This document shows, one piece after another, positions 54,246 to 62,943 of a stretch of DNA of 63,757 nucleotides (position 1 is the first letter of the stretch; every line of letters starts with the position of its first letter). The stretch is from Streptomyces geranii (GTDB taxonomy: Bacteria > Actinomycetota > Actinomycetes > Streptomycetales > Streptomycetaceae): the NCBI RefSeq assembly GCF_002954775.1, contig NZ_PJME01000054.1, positions 1 to 63,757 on the forward strand. Reading direction: 5' to 3'. The translations under genes and the position numbers were made by a program. The notes under the pieces were generated by a model. That model ran no database searches. It was not told the origin of the DNA and saw nothing but the letters and a program-made list of their open reading frames with translations.

Positions 54246-54880
54246 GGTGATGGGCCCCCTTCTACCGGCAGGAACGTGCCGGACGATCCGTTGTAGGAAG
54301 GTGGTGTAGTCCACATACGCGGACTGAATCTGGACGGTACCTGGGGATCCGTCTTCTGTCAGTAGGGGGAGGGATGTGAACTTCGCGGAAATTTTCGAGA
54401 CGGAAACCTACGAGCAGGCAGAGCAACTCACTTTTGGCCTTGCCCTTGGGCTTCCTGCTTCATCACGCACCGCCGACGCACACAGCCCTCGTGAACTGCG
54501 CCTGAACGGTCTTACACGCGCTCCACAGGCATTCCCGGCCAGCCGCAGCCCCTCGTCCCGAAGGTTCACGGCGGCGTTCACATCCCGGTCATGGACGACC
54601 CCGCACTCGCCACACGTCCACTCCCGGAGATACGTCGCCGAATCCGGAGACCGCCCCTTCTGCTTCCGCTGCGGATGCTTCCCCGACTCCCCCGATGTCC
54701 CCACGCATCCTCCCCGACGATCTGATCTTCGGAACAGCACGTCAGAGCGATCGACGAACGGGTGCGCGGATGGTTACGTTTGTTTTTCGAGGCCGGGTCC
54801 GACCACGAACTCCGTCGCTCGGGGGATCGCGCTCTGTGTACAGTGGAGCCGCCTTCGCGTACGGCGTTGTGGTGCGCGGT
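54246..54880. other. Region between msiK and tRNA-Thr
   Basis: 635 bp with only the TnpB C-terminal remnant (54408-54740). The first ~100 bp should contain the msiK promoter; TTGAACA-like boxes are not obvious. No integrase or attachment-site repeat is seen. Confidence 0.5.
54408..54740 (-). pseudogene. TnpB (IS200/IS605 OrfB) C-terminal remnant
   Basis: Only the zinc-ribbon and C-terminal end remain: REWTCGECGVVHDRDVNAAV then NLRDEGLRLAGNACGARVRP, including the DRDxNAA motif with the third RuvC Asp. The N-terminal RuvC core, start codon, partner tnpA and element ends are missing. It is not functional. Confidence 0.8.
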
Positions 54881-54957
54881 GCCTCCTTAGCTCAGCTGGA
54901 ACGAGCAGCTCACTTGTAATGAGCAGGTCGTCGGTTCGAATCCGACAGGGGGCTCCA
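54881..54957 (+). tRNA. trnT: tRNA-Thr (anticodon TGT)
   Basis: Cloverleaf visible: acceptor GCCTCCT/AGGGGGC (one G-U), D arm with AGCTCAGCTGG, anticodon stem GCTCA/TGAGC with loop CTTGTAA giving anticodon TGT, and TPsiC arm GGTTCGAATCC. The CCA end is encoded (54955-54957). A T-rich terminator follows. Confidence 0.95.
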
Positions 54958-54958
54958 C

Positions 54959-54993
54959 AGCCCAGGTCGGCCCAATCTGACCTGGGCTTCTTT
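54959..54993 (+). terminator. tRNA-Thr terminator
   Basis: AGCCCAGGTC / GACCTGGGCT perfect 10-bp stem, 10-base loop, then TCTTT. Confidence 0.85.
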
Positions 54994-55321
54994 CATGGCC
55001 GGCTCGGGGTATGACCTGTTACGCAGCCGGTGTGAAGGGCGGCGGAAGGTGCGGGGCTGCTGACTGGTCGTCGGGCGCCCTCGGTGCGTATTGATGTCCT
55101 GTCGCCTCTGTCCTCGATTCCGTCAGGAATCGACCAGGGAGGACACTTTCGATCGATCTCGTGCGTACCTGGGGCGAGGGCGGCAGGTCGGTCACTCTGC
55201 GGCAGTACTCTCGTACTACGGTCCGCCCGAGCCCCCGGCCCTCTCCGTATCGTCCCGTTTCGCGCAACAGAGGCCCTGCGCAAGGCGAAAGCCATCCGGG
55301 TGACAGATGGAGTTGGGGCGT
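54994..55321. other. Intergenic region upstream of the STAS gene
   Basis: About 330 bp with no credible gene on either strand (shadow frames only). TACGGTCC and CAGTACTC-type stretches near 55205-55225 could belong to a promoter for the STAS gene. No repeats or attachment-site duplication of the tRNA 3' end is visible. Confidence 0.5.
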
Positions 55322-55690
55322 ATGGGCCCGTATTCCGGCCTGCTCGACGAGTTGCGTGTGGTCACGGCCGGTGGCGAGCTGGATCTGACGACCGTGCCGG
55401 CTTTGGCCCGTGACTTGGCGGATGCCCGGCGTGGCAGCGGGCGGGCGTTCATCGTCGTGGATCTGCGTGGTGTCACGTTCATGGACGGCAGTGTCCTGGG
55501 GCCGTTGTGCGCGGCGCGGAGGGACTGTCTTGGGCGGCGTGGGTGGCTGCGGGTCGTGCATCATCCGCCGGGTGTGAGTCTGGTGTTCCGGGCGGCCGGT
55601 CTGCAGGACTGTTTCCCGCGGTACGCGAGCCCTCAGGATGCCTGGCTGGACATACCCGCGGACCGTGCGGCGGCGGACCGGGGCACGTAG
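55322..55690 (+). CDS. STAS-domain anti-sigma factor antagonist
   Basis: 122-aa STAS protein like SpoIIAA/BldG-type antagonists. It has GGELDLTTVPALARDLADA and the key FIVVDLRGVTFMDGSVLGPL, where the Ser in DGS corresponds to the usual phosphorylatable Ser. ATG 55322 has GGAG nine bases upstream; the ATG 15 bases earlier is a weaker choice. It lies just upstream of two GAF-ANTAR genes; its partner switch kinase or phosphatase is not in this cluster. Confidence 0.82.
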   Translation: MGPYSGLLDELRVVTAGGELDLTTVPALARDLADARRGSGRAFIVVDLRGVTFMDGSVLGPLCAARRDCLGRRGWLRVVHHPPGVSLVFRAAGLQDCFPRYASPQDAWLDIPADRAAADRGT

Positions 55691-55754
55691 TGTACGGAGC
55701 AAGCCAGGCGACGCCTCACCCTGAAGTGCCCCGGCCCGCGCGGGACGGAGACGG

Positions 55755-56486
55755 GTGATCAGCGACGGCATGGCCGACGTCCTGCGGTCGCTGCGTCTGG
55801 GCGAGGTGGAGGATCCGGCTCGCCTCTGCGCGCGGGCGTTGGGTGCCGAGGGTGTCGCGCTGTCGCTGCTGGTCGGTGCGGACCGGACGGCCGAGCCGTT
55901 GTGGCACTACCCCGAGTTGAGTGCCCGGTTCGAGGAGCTTCAGTTCACGTTGGGGGAGGGTCCGGGGCCGGATGCGGTCCGTTCCGGCTCGCCTGTGCTG
56001 GAGCCGGACTTGGCGTGGGTGCGTGCTGAGCGTTGGCCTGTGTTGTTGCCGGCGGCGCGTGGGCTGGGCGTACACGGTGTGTGCTGTTTTCCGTTGGGTA
56101 TCGGGGCCATTCGGATCGGTGTGCTGACGGTGCTGTGCGACGGTGGGCGGCGGTTGAGTCAGCAGCAGTTCACCGACGCCACCGCTCTGACCGCCGTACT
56201 GACGGGCGCTCTTCTGGACGGTGATGGGCGTGGTGGGGGTGTTCCGGGGCTCGGTGTGGTGCCGGAGTCTCCGTCGGTGTTGCGTCGTGCGGTTGTGCAC
56301 CAGGCCACGGGCATGGTCAGCGTCCAGTTGGAGGTGTCCATACAGGAGGCTCTGTTGCGCTTGCGGGCTTATGCGTACAGCAGTGAGCGTCCTCTGCGTG
56401 ACATCGCGGCGGATGTGGTCGCCCGCAGGCTGCGCTTCGACGACGATGTAAGTGGGCCGTATTCGCCCGATGGTGGAAAGGGATGA
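55755..56486 (+). CDS. GAF-ANTAR RNA-binding regulator 1
   Basis: 243-aa sensor. The N-terminal GAF-like domain (about 10-150, ALSLLVGADRTAEPLWHYPE, LGVHGVCCFPLGIGAIRIGV) senses a small ligand. The C-terminal ANTAR helices (about 170-230, VHQATGMVSVQLEVSIQEAL, RPLRDIAADVVARRL) bind hairpin RNA for antitermination. GTG 55755 follows GGAG. Its TGA overlaps the next gene's ATG. Confidence 0.85.
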   Translation: MISDGMADVLRSLRLGEVEDPARLCARALGAEGVALSLLVGADRTAEPLWHYPELSARFEELQFTLGEGPGPDAVRSGSPVLEPDLAWVRAERWPVLLPAARGLGVHGVCCFPLGIGAIRIGVLTVLCDGGRRLSQQQFTDATALTAVLTGALLDGDGRGGGVPGLGVVPESPSVLRRAVVHQATGMVSVQLEVSIQEALLRLRAYAYSSERPLRDIAADVVARRLRFDDDVSGPYSPDGGKG

Positions 56487-57250
56487 TGATCGTGGCCCGT
56501 GAACGACGTCTGGCGGAGATCTTCGTGGAGGTCGCGGACTCTCTGGTCGAGGACTTCGATGTCATTGACCTGTTGCACCGGTTGTCGGCGCGCTGTGTGG
56601 AGCTGCTGGATGTGTCGGCGGCGGGGATTCTGTTGGTGGACGCGCACGGTGAACTGCAGATCATCGCGGCCTCGGACGAGCACACTCGTCTGTTGGAACT
56701 CTTCGCGCTCCAGCATGATCAGGGTCCGTGTGTGGAGTGTTATCGCACGGGTGCCGCCCGCACGAACATCGGGCTGACCGCGCCGGAGGCGGTCGAGGCC
56801 TGGCCGCACTTCGCCGAGCGGGCCATCGCGACCGGGTACGTGACCACTCATGCCATACCGCTGCGGTTGCGTAGCCGGGTTGTCGGCGCTCTCAATCTTT
56901 TTCAGACGACCCCGCATGTCCTGGGGGATGACGACATCGCGCTTGCTCAGGCGCTCGCTGATGTGGCCACCATCGCGATTCTGCAGCAGCGGACGCTTGA
57001 GCGGTCCCATGTCGAGAACAGTCAGTTGGAGAACGCGCTGACGAGCCGCATTCTGATCGAACAGGCCAAGGGCTTTCTGGCGGAGCGGTGGAACACCTCT
57101 GTCGATGATTCCTTCGCCGTGTTCCGTACTTACGCTCGCGCCCGTCACCTGCGTCTTTCGGATCTTGCCGCGCAGATCGTCTCGGGCGGTTTCGATACGT
57201 CGGCCATTCCGGCGCCCGCGACGGCGCTGCCCGGTGAGCGGGACGGTTGA
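56483..57250 (+). CDS. GAF-ANTAR RNA-binding regulator 2
   Basis: 255-aa paralogue. The GAF domain is at about 20-170 (LLHRLSARCVELLDVSAAGI, LLELFALQHDQGPCVECYRT). The ANTAR domain is at about 188-240 (LTSRILIEQAKGFLAERWNT, LRLSDLAAQIVSGG). Overlap with the previous stop shows co-translation, so two ANTAR proteins are made together, possibly as heterodimers. Target transcripts are unknown. Confidence 0.87.
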   Translation: MMIVARERRLAEIFVEVADSLVEDFDVIDLLHRLSARCVELLDVSAAGILLVDAHGELQIIAASDEHTRLLELFALQHDQGPCVECYRTGAARTNIGLTAPEAVEAWPHFAERAIATGYVTTHAIPLRLRSRVVGALNLFQTTPHVLGDDDIALAQALADVATIAILQQRTLERSHVENSQLENALTSRILIEQAKGFLAERWNTSVDDSFAVFRTYARARHLRLSDLAAQIVSGGFDTSAIPAPATALPGERDG

Positions 57251-57321
57251 TCGTCGCCGTCGAACTGCGCGGTTGGTTCGCGGGTGCGGGCGATGCCCGT
57301 GTCGGGGTGGGTGGTTGGACG

Positions 57322-58326
57322 TCAGGTGCGGCGGGCGGCGACTCGGTCCGGGGTCGGCCAGCGTACGTCGTGGACCCAGTCGGCGCGTTCGAAGAGGCGG
57401 ATGACGGCGGCCGAGGGGTCGATCTGGCCGCGGTCGACGCCGTGGCGGGCGCTGGTGGGGTCGGCGTGGTGGAGGTTGTGCCAGCTCTCGCCGAAGGAGA
57501 GGAGGGCCAGCGGCCACAGGTTGGTGGCGCGGTCGTGGCGCCTGGTGCGGAAGGGGCGGTTGCCGATCATGTGGCACAGCGAGTTGACGCTCCAGGTGAC
57601 GTGGTGGAGCAGTGCGATGCGTACGAGTCCTGCCCACAGCAGGCCGGTTACGCCGTACAGCCAGTTGCCGCCGATCGCCCAGCCGAGGCCGAAGGGCAGT
57701 GCGAGCGTGAACAGGCACAGCAGGGGGAAGGCGCGGGAGACGGCTCGGATGTCGGGGTCGGCGAGGAGGTCGGGGGCGTAGCGCTCCGCCGATGTGGGTT
57801 CGTTGCGGAACAGCCAGCCGAGGTGGGCGTCGAGCAGTCCGTGCAGCTGGCCGCGCAGGTGGGTGCCGTAGCGGTAGGGCGAGTGCGGGTCGCCGGGGCG
57901 GTCGGTGTGGGCGTGGTGGCGGCGGTGGGTGGCGACCCAGCCGATGACGTCGCCCTGGAAGCTCATCGATCCGGCTACGGCGAGGGCGATGCGTAGGGGG
58001 CGGTCGGCTCGGTACGAGCCGTGGGTGAGGCCGCGGTGGAAGCCGACCGTGACGCCGAGGCCGGTGATCGTGTAGAGGGCGGCGGCGAGTGCGAGGTCGA
58101 CGGGGTGGACGAGTCGTCCCCAGAGCAGCCAGCAGGCCAGTCCGAGTGCGGCGAACGGCAGGACGACGATGGTCGCGGTGACGGCGACGTAGATCCGTTG
58201 CCCGTTGTTCCGTGCGGGCGCCGGGCTCTTGTCGGTCGGGAAGGGGGAGGTGCCGTCGTAGGGCGGGGGCGGCGGTTCGGTGCTTGTGGGGAGTTTTGTC
58301 GTGGACGGGGTGGTGGGGATGGACAT
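57322..58326 (-). CDS. Acyl-CoA/stearoyl Delta9 fatty acid desaturase
   Basis: 334-aa integral-membrane di-iron desaturase. The three histidine boxes are HRGLTH, HRRHHAHTD and WHNLHHADP, with four membrane spans (VALLPFAAL..., LYTITGLGVTVGFHRGL). It catalyses Delta9 double-bond formation using O2 and electrons from a redox partner. ATG 58326 has GAGGAGCC. It precedes the GAF-ANTAR cluster convergently; no reductase gene is nearby. Confidence 0.92.
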   Translation of the reverse strand: MSIPTTPSTTKLPTSTEPPPPPYDGTSPFPTDKSPAPARNNGQRIYVAVTATIVVLPFAALGLACWLLWGRLVHPVDLALAAALYTITGLGVTVGFHRGLTHGSYRADRPLRIALAVAGSMSFQGDVIGWVATHRRHHAHTDRPGDPHSPYRYGTHLRGQLHGLLDAHLGWLFRNEPTSAERYAPDLLADPDIRAVSRAFPLLCLFTLALPFGLGWAIGGNWLYGVTGLLWAGLVRIALLHHVTWSVNSLCHMIGNRPFRTRRHDRATNLWPLALLSFGESWHNLHHADPTSARHGVDRGQIDPSAAVIRLFERADWVHDVRWPTPDRVAARRT

Positions 58327-58654
58327 GGTGGGGCTCCTCGGCCTCGCTGCGGATGGCGCGGCCGGGGTCACGGGCTGCTTTTGGGGAGGGAAACGCGAGG
58401 GCGTGGTGCCGGGCCGGATGCCGGTGCGGCGGGAGCCCTCGGTTGTTCCACGGTACTCCCGCACGCTCCGGAGGGAGGAACGAGTGCGCCTTGGGTGGTG
58501 ACCGTGCCCACCTGCGGCTCTTGGACGGTGCCTGGTGGCCCCGTTTTTCCGGCACCGGATGATGGGTCCTGCTGGTCATTCCGCCGGAGACGGGCATGGC
58601 GTCGTCGCGGCTGAGGGGCGGTCTAGGGGCGGCCGGGTCCGGCAGGGGTTCCGG

Positions 58655-59563
58655 CTACTGCGGGTTCCGTAGCTGTCGGGCCAGTTCCAGGTCTGTCTCC
58701 TCCACCGGGTCGCCGTCCTCGATGTTCCACAGGGCGTTCTGGAGGACCCGGGCCAGGGTCCAGGCGCGGGCTCGTTCGCGGTCCAGGGAGAGTGCGTCCG
58801 TCAGGGCGTCGAAGCGCCAGAGGACGTCGTCTGCGTCGAAGCGGTTGTTCAGGGCCGGCCAGAGGTCGAAGCCGGGGTCTCCGGCGAGGGGTTTGGGGTC
58901 GATCGCCAGCCAGGGGGCGCGGTCTGCCGCCAGGACGTTCTCGTCGTGGAGGTCCCAGTGGAGCAGGCGGTCGCCGGGGTCGGGAGCTACTTCGCGCAGG
59001 GCCGCCGCGCAGTCCGTCAGGAGGGTGCGGGTCTCGGGGGTCGGGAGTGTGCGCAGGGCGTCCGGGGCCTGGTCCAGCATGGCTTGTGCGATGTCGGCGA
59101 GGGTGCGGATGCCCGGTGGGGCCGGGGTGGCCGTGAGGTGGGACAGCAGGGTCGCGATGACCAGGGTGGCCTCGTGGGGGTCGGGGACGGTCGACAGCAT
59201 GCGGGTGTGGTCCAGGCGTTCCAGGAGCATCGTGCCGGTGGTGGGGTCGTGGTCCAGGAGGCGTACGGCGTGGTCGCCGTTCCAGTGGCGTAGGGCCGGT
59301 GCCTCGCCTTCGCTCTCCTCGTCCAGGAGTTGGAGTTTGAGGACCGCCGGGGTGTCGTCGGGGCGGCGGACCGGGACCACCAGGGCTGTTACGCCGTGCA
59401 TGGAGGTGCCGTCCACGCGGAGGTTCCAGCGGTCCAGGAAGTCGGCCGTGCGGGTGGGGAGTGCGGTGATGAAGGCCCGGCCCGCCTCCCCGTTGTATTT
59501 GAGCTGTGTGGTCGTGAGGTCTTCGGGGATGTGGATCCGGCGCGGAGTAGGGGTGGGGGGCAT
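58655..59563 (-). CDS. Streptomycin-6-kinase-like (APH(6)) phosphotransferase
   Basis: 302-aa APH-fold kinase. The catalytic loop is LLHWDLHDENVLA (Asp and Asn present) and the metal-binding IDPKPLAGDPGFDLWPAL is characteristic of the APH(6)/streptomycin and hydroxyurea kinase group. The ATP-binding half has TALVVPVRR and AVLKLQLL. Resistance is not proven; many such proteins act on other hydroxyls. The ATG is adjacent to TAAAGT, a possible -10, so it may be leaderless. It diverges from the rhomboid-like gene with 34 bp between starts. Confidence 0.88.
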   Translation of the reverse strand: MPPTPTPRRIHIPEDLTTTQLKYNGEAGRAFITALPTRTADFLDRWNLRVDGTSMHGVTALVVPVRRPDDTPAVLKLQLLDEESEGEAPALRHWNGDHAVRLLDHDPTTGTMLLERLDHTRMLSTVPDPHEATLVIATLLSHLTATPAPPGIRTLADIAQAMLDQAPDALRTLPTPETRTLLTDCAAALREVAPDPGDRLLHWDLHDENVLAADRAPWLAIDPKPLAGDPGFDLWPALNNRFDADDVLWRFDALTDALSLDRERARAWTLARVLQNALWNIEDGDPVEETDLELARQLRNPQ

Positions 59564-59597
59564 TCGGTGACTTTATGTGCGTGCGTAAATTTGGGGC

Positions 59598-60251
59598 ATG
59601 CGATTTTCGGCGGGCCCGCGGCGGGTGTGGGCCTACATCCGTAGTGCTCCGGGCACCTATGTGTGGCTGCTTGTGCTGTTCTTCACGACGGTGGCCGTGC
59701 ATCACATGTCGGCGGAGTTCCAGGAGGAGTTCCTGCGGCAGCGGTCGACGAACATCAACGAGCTGTCGGACCATCCCGTGCGGGTGCTGATCTCCAGTGC
59801 GATGTGGATCGACGGGTGGTGGACCCCGTACGTCGTGCTGTATTCGCTGTTCCACGCGACGGCCGAGCGGTGGCTGGGGACCCTGCGGTGGGTGGTGGTG
59901 TGTGTGGTCTGCCATGTGGTGGCGACGCTGGTCAGTCAGGGTGCGGTGTGGCGGGCGATCCGGGACGGGTCGGCGCCCGCTTCGGCGGCGGATGTGATGG
60001 ATTTCGGGGTGAGTTACGCGCTGGCGGGGGTGGTCGCCGTGCTCGCGTACCGGATCGCGCGGCCTTGGCGGTACGTGTACGTGGTGGGGGTTCTCGGTGT
60101 GTACGGGGTGCCGCTCGTCTTCTCCCGTACCTTCACCGATCTGGGGCACTTCACTGCGGCCGTAGTCGGCTTCTGCTGTTGGCCGTTGACGTGGGGGAGG
60201 GGTGGGAAGGTGTGGAATCCGAAGGAGACAGTGGGGGCGTCGAGGCGTTAA
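59598..60251 (+). CDS. Rhomboid-like membrane protein
   Basis: 217-aa protein with about six hydrophobic segments (TYVWLLVLFFTTVAVHHM, WVVVCVVCHVVATLVSQG, VAVLAYRIA, YVVGVLGVYGVPLVF, GHFTAAVVGFCCWPLTW). FGVSYALAG and LGHFTAAVVG resemble the rhomboid GxS and His catalytic motifs, so it may be an active intramembrane protease. TAAATT at 59586-59591 is a candidate -10 for a leaderless transcript. It is 11 bp upstream of the FAD oxidoreductase gene. Confidence 0.75.
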   Translation: MRFSAGPRRVWAYIRSAPGTYVWLLVLFFTTVAVHHMSAEFQEEFLRQRSTNINELSDHPVRVLISSAMWIDGWWTPYVVLYSLFHATAERWLGTLRWVVVCVVCHVVATLVSQGAVWRAIRDGSAPASAADVMDFGVSYALAGVVAVLAYRIARPWRYVYVVGVLGVYGVPLVFSRTFTDLGHFTAAVVGFCCWPLTWGRGGKVWNPKETVGASRR

Positions 60252-60262
60252 CGTCCGGCGCT

Positions 60263-61693
60263 ATGAGCGGGATCGTCAATGGGCGGGTTTCCTTTTGGTA
60301 CGCGGGGGATGGGCTGCCTGTCCCGCGTGCGTCTCTCGACGGGGACGCGACGGCGGATGTCGTGATCGTCGGGGGCGGTTATACGGGGCTGTGGACGGCC
60401 TATTACCTGAAGAAGGCTGCGCCCTCTCTTCGGATCGTCGTCCTGGAGAAGGAGTTCTGCGGCTACGGGGCCTCCGGCCGCAACGGGGGCTGGCTGTACA
60501 ACGGGGTCGCGGGGCGGGAGCGGTACGCGCGCGTGCACGGTCATGAGGCCGCCGTACGGCTGCAGCGGGCCATGAACGCGACGGTCGGGGAGGTGGTGCG
60601 GGCGGCGGGGGCTGAGGGCATCGACGCCGACATCCATCAGGGGGGTGTGCTCGAAGTCGCCCGTACCCCGGCTCAGTTGGCCCGGCTGAGGGACTTCCAC
60701 GCGGTGGAGCTGTCGTACGGGGAGGACGACCGCGAGTTGTACGGCGCCGAGGAGGCGGCCGAGCGGGTGCGGGTGGCCGGTGCCCTCGGGGCGTCGTGGA
60801 CGCCGCACGGGGCGCGGGTGCATCCGGTGAAGCTGGTGCGGGGGCTCGCGGCGGTCGTCGAGGCGCTGGGTGTCGTCGTCCGCGAACGGACGCCGGTGAC
60901 GGAGATCCGCGCGCGGCACGCGGTGACGCCGTACGGGACGGTGCGCGCGCCCTATGTTCTGCGCTGCACGGAGGGGTTCACGGCCTCGCTGAAGGGGCAG
61001 CGGCGGACCTGGCTGCCGATGAACTCGTCGATGATCGCGACCGAGCCGTTGACGGACGCGCAGTGGGCGGAGGTCGGCTGGGCGGGGCGGGAGGCGCTGG
61101 GGGACATGGCGCACGCGTACATGTACGCGCAGCGGACGGCGGACGGGCGGATCGCGCTGGGCGGGCGCGGGGTGCCGTACCGGTTCGGGTCGCGGACGGA
61201 CAACGACGGGCGTACGCAGGCGGCGACGGTAGAGGCGTTGCGGGAGATCCTGGTGCGTTTCTTTCCCTCGCTGGGCGGGGTGCGGGTCGCGCACGCCTGG
61301 TCGGGGGTGCTGGGGGTGCCGCGCGACTGGTGCGCGTCGGTGACGCTGGACCGGGCTACGGGGCTGGGTTGGGCGGGGGGTTACGTCGGTTCCGGTGTCG
61401 CCACGGCCAATCTCGCGGCGCGGACGTTGCGGGATCTGGTGCTGCTGGACTCGGGGGATTCGGGGGATTCGGAGCAGGGTGGTCCGGTGGGCGTGGGGGG
61501 TCGGACCGAGTTGACCGATCTGCCGTGGGTCGGGCATCGGGTGCGGAAGTGGGAGCCGGAGCCGTTGCGGTGGGTGGGGGTGCGGGGGATGTACGCGACC
61601 TATCGGGCCGCGGATCGGCGGGAGTCGGCCGGGGGTGGGGAGCGGGCCTCGCGGTTGGCTCGGGTGGCGGATCGGGTGGCTGGGCGGGGCTGA
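60263..61693 (+). CDS. FAD-dependent oxidoreductase (DAO family)
   Basis: 476-aa glycine/D-amino-acid-oxidase-type flavoprotein. The Rossmann motif is DVVIVGGGYTGLWTAYYLKK at about 32-51, GYGASGRNGGW follows, and the C-terminal flavin-binding GLGWAGGYVGSGVATANLAA is present. ATG 60263 is preferred; an earlier frame overlaps the rhomboid gene. The C-terminal ~40 residues (around DSGDSGDSEQGG) are low-complexity. The substrate is unknown. It is read together with the rhomboid-like gene. Confidence 0.9.
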   Translation: MSGIVNGRVSFWYAGDGLPVPRASLDGDATADVVIVGGGYTGLWTAYYLKKAAPSLRIVVLEKEFCGYGASGRNGGWLYNGVAGRERYARVHGHEAAVRLQRAMNATVGEVVRAAGAEGIDADIHQGGVLEVARTPAQLARLRDFHAVELSYGEDDRELYGAEEAAERVRVAGALGASWTPHGARVHPVKLVRGLAAVVEALGVVVRERTPVTEIRARHAVTPYGTVRAPYVLRCTEGFTASLKGQRRTWLPMNSSMIATEPLTDAQWAEVGWAGREALGDMAHAYMYAQRTADGRIALGGRGVPYRFGSRTDNDGRTQAATVEALREILVRFFPSLGGVRVAHAWSGVLGVPRDWCASVTLDRATGLGWAGGYVGSGVATANLAARTLRDLVLLDSGDSGDSEQGGPVGVGGRTELTDLPWVGHRVRKWEPEPLRWVGVRGMYATYRAADRRESAGGGERASRLARVADRVAGRG

Positions 61694-61782
61694 GCGCGCT
61701 GCGGGGGCGGTGGGGTGGTGGTTGGTGCGGTGGGTGGGTGGGTGTTGGTTGTTGGGTTGGTGCGGCACCGTTGTGGTTGGTC

Positions 61783-61802
61783 GCGCAGTTCCCCGCGCCC
61801 CT
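61783..61802 (+). repeat. Dispersed repeat family 2, copy 3
   Basis: GCGCAGTTCCCCGCGCCCCT again, in the gap between the convergent FAD oxidoreductase and quinone reductase genes. Confidence 0.8.
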
Positions 61803-61825
61803 GTCGGGGCGCTCTCTCGGTCTAG

Positions 61826-62806
61826 TCAGGGCTCAAGTACCACCTTGCCGGTCGTGCCGCGGGTTTCGAGGGCTCGGTGGGCGGTGGCCGCTTCGGTGAG
61901 GGGGAAGCGGTGTACGGCCGGGGTCAGGCGGCCGGTGGCGGCTTCGGTGAGGGCGCGTAGTTCGAGGGTGCGGAGGGGGTCCGGGCCGCCTGCCCTGCTC
62001 AGCATCGGCGGGCCCAGGACCTGTTCGGAGACGCCCTCTATGAGGTGGGGGACGCCGTCGTGGAGGCCCTCGCCCGACCAGCCGAAGACCAGGTGCTGTC
62101 CGGTGGGGGAGAGCAGTGCGGTGGCCTCGCGGGCGATCTCGCCGCCCACTCCGTCGAAGACGACCGTGGCGGGCCGGCCGCCGAGGTACGCGCGGACCTT
62201 GTCCGGCCAGCCGGGGTCCGTGTAGTCGACGGCGAGGTCGGCGCCGTTCGCCTCGACGAGGGCCGTCTTCGCCGGGCCGCCGGCCAGGCCGATCACGGTG
62301 GCGCCGGCGTGCCGGGCGTACTGCACGAGGAGGGTGCCGATGCCTCCGGCGGCGGCCGGGACGACGGCCACGGAGTCGGGGCCGAGGTCGGTGTACTGCA
62401 GGATGCCCATCGTCGTACGTCCCGTGCCGATCATCGCGACGGCCTGGGCGAAGTCGAGGCCGGGCGGGATCTCGTGCAGACGTTCCATGTCGGTGACGGC
62501 GAGTTCGGCGTAGCCGCCGGGCCGGAAACCGAGGTGGGCGACGACACGCTTGCCGCGCCACAGCTCCGGGGTGCCCTCACCTAGGGCGTCGACGATGCCG
62601 GCGACCTCGCGGCCGGGGATGGTCGGCAGGGGGGTGGGTTCCGGTGCGGGGCCCTGGAAGCCCTCGCGGAGTGCGGTGTCCAGGAGGTGTACGCCGGCTG
62701 CGGCTACGGCGATACGGACCTGGCCGGGGCCTGGGGTCGGGTCGTCGACCTGTTCGTAGGTGAGGTTTTCGGCGGGGCCGAAGGTGTGCAGGCGGATGGC
62801 TTGCAT
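61826..62806 (-). CDS. Zinc-less quinone oxidoreductase (QOR, MDR superfamily)
   Basis: 326-aa medium-chain dehydrogenase/quinone reductase. It has the N-terminal substrate domain (MQAIRLHTFGPAENLTYEQV, GREVAGIVDALGEG) and the nucleotide-binding AAAGGIGTLLVQYARHAGAT. It lacks the Zn Cys cluster typical of alcohol dehydrogenases, fitting NADPH:quinone reductase. It is likely SoxR-controlled: a near-perfect SoxR box lies upstream. I recall an equivalent S. coelicolor gene (SCO4266) as a SoxR target. Confidence 0.9.
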   Translation of the reverse strand: MQAIRLHTFGPAENLTYEQVDDPTPGPGQVRIAVAAAGVHLLDTALREGFQGPAPEPTPLPTIPGREVAGIVDALGEGTPELWRGKRVVAHLGFRPGGYAELAVTDMERLHEIPPGLDFAQAVAMIGTGRTTMGILQYTDLGPDSVAVVPAAAGGIGTLLVQYARHAGATVIGLAGGPAKTALVEANGADLAVDYTDPGWPDKVRAYLGGRPATVVFDGVGGEIAREATALLSPTGQHLVFGWSGEGLHDGVPHLIEGVSEQVLGPPMLSRAGGPDPLRTLELRALTEAATGRLTPAVHRFPLTEAATAHRALETRGTTGKVVLEP

Positions 62807-62824
62807 TTGGGTTCCCCGGGGGTG

Positions 62825-62895
62825 TGGGTGGTGGGTTGTGGGTGGCTGGTGGGTGGGTGCTGGTGGTGGTTGGTGGTGGTGGTTGGTGGTGGGTG
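62825..62895. repeat. GGT/GGTT low-complexity tract upstream of the QOR gene
   Basis: Alternating GGTGGGTGG, GGTGGT and GGTTGG units over ~70 bp between the SoxR box and the QOR ATG. It would form a long untranslated leader; G-runs could also form G-quadruplexes. Confidence 0.55.
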
Positions 62896-62923
62896 TTTCG
62901 CGGGAGTTCTTTTCCACTCTTCA

Positions 62924-62943
62924 ACCTCAAGCTTGCTTTAGGT
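62924..62943 (-). promoter_or_regulatory. SoxR/MerR-type operator of the QOR gene
   Basis: ACCTCAAGCTTGCTTTAGGT is a 20-bp dyad, ACCT-x-AAGC/GCTT-x-AGGT with one mismatch, matching SoxR-type CCTCAAG-N4-CTTGAGG. On the minus strand it overlaps a -35 TTGACC (62946-62941) and a 19-bp spacer to AAGAGT (62921-62916) as -10, the long spacing typical of MerR-family-activated promoters. It precedes the QOR gene by about 115 bp. Confidence 0.75.

Noticed and set aside
54881..55321. Integrated AICE or prophage at tRNA-Thr
   Set aside because: No integrase, excisionase, replication gene or duplicated tRNA 3' end was found on either side.
58655..59563. True streptomycin-resistance gene
   Set aside because: It is an APH(6)-type fold with intact motifs, but nothing in its context (no str biosynthesis genes) proves the substrate.
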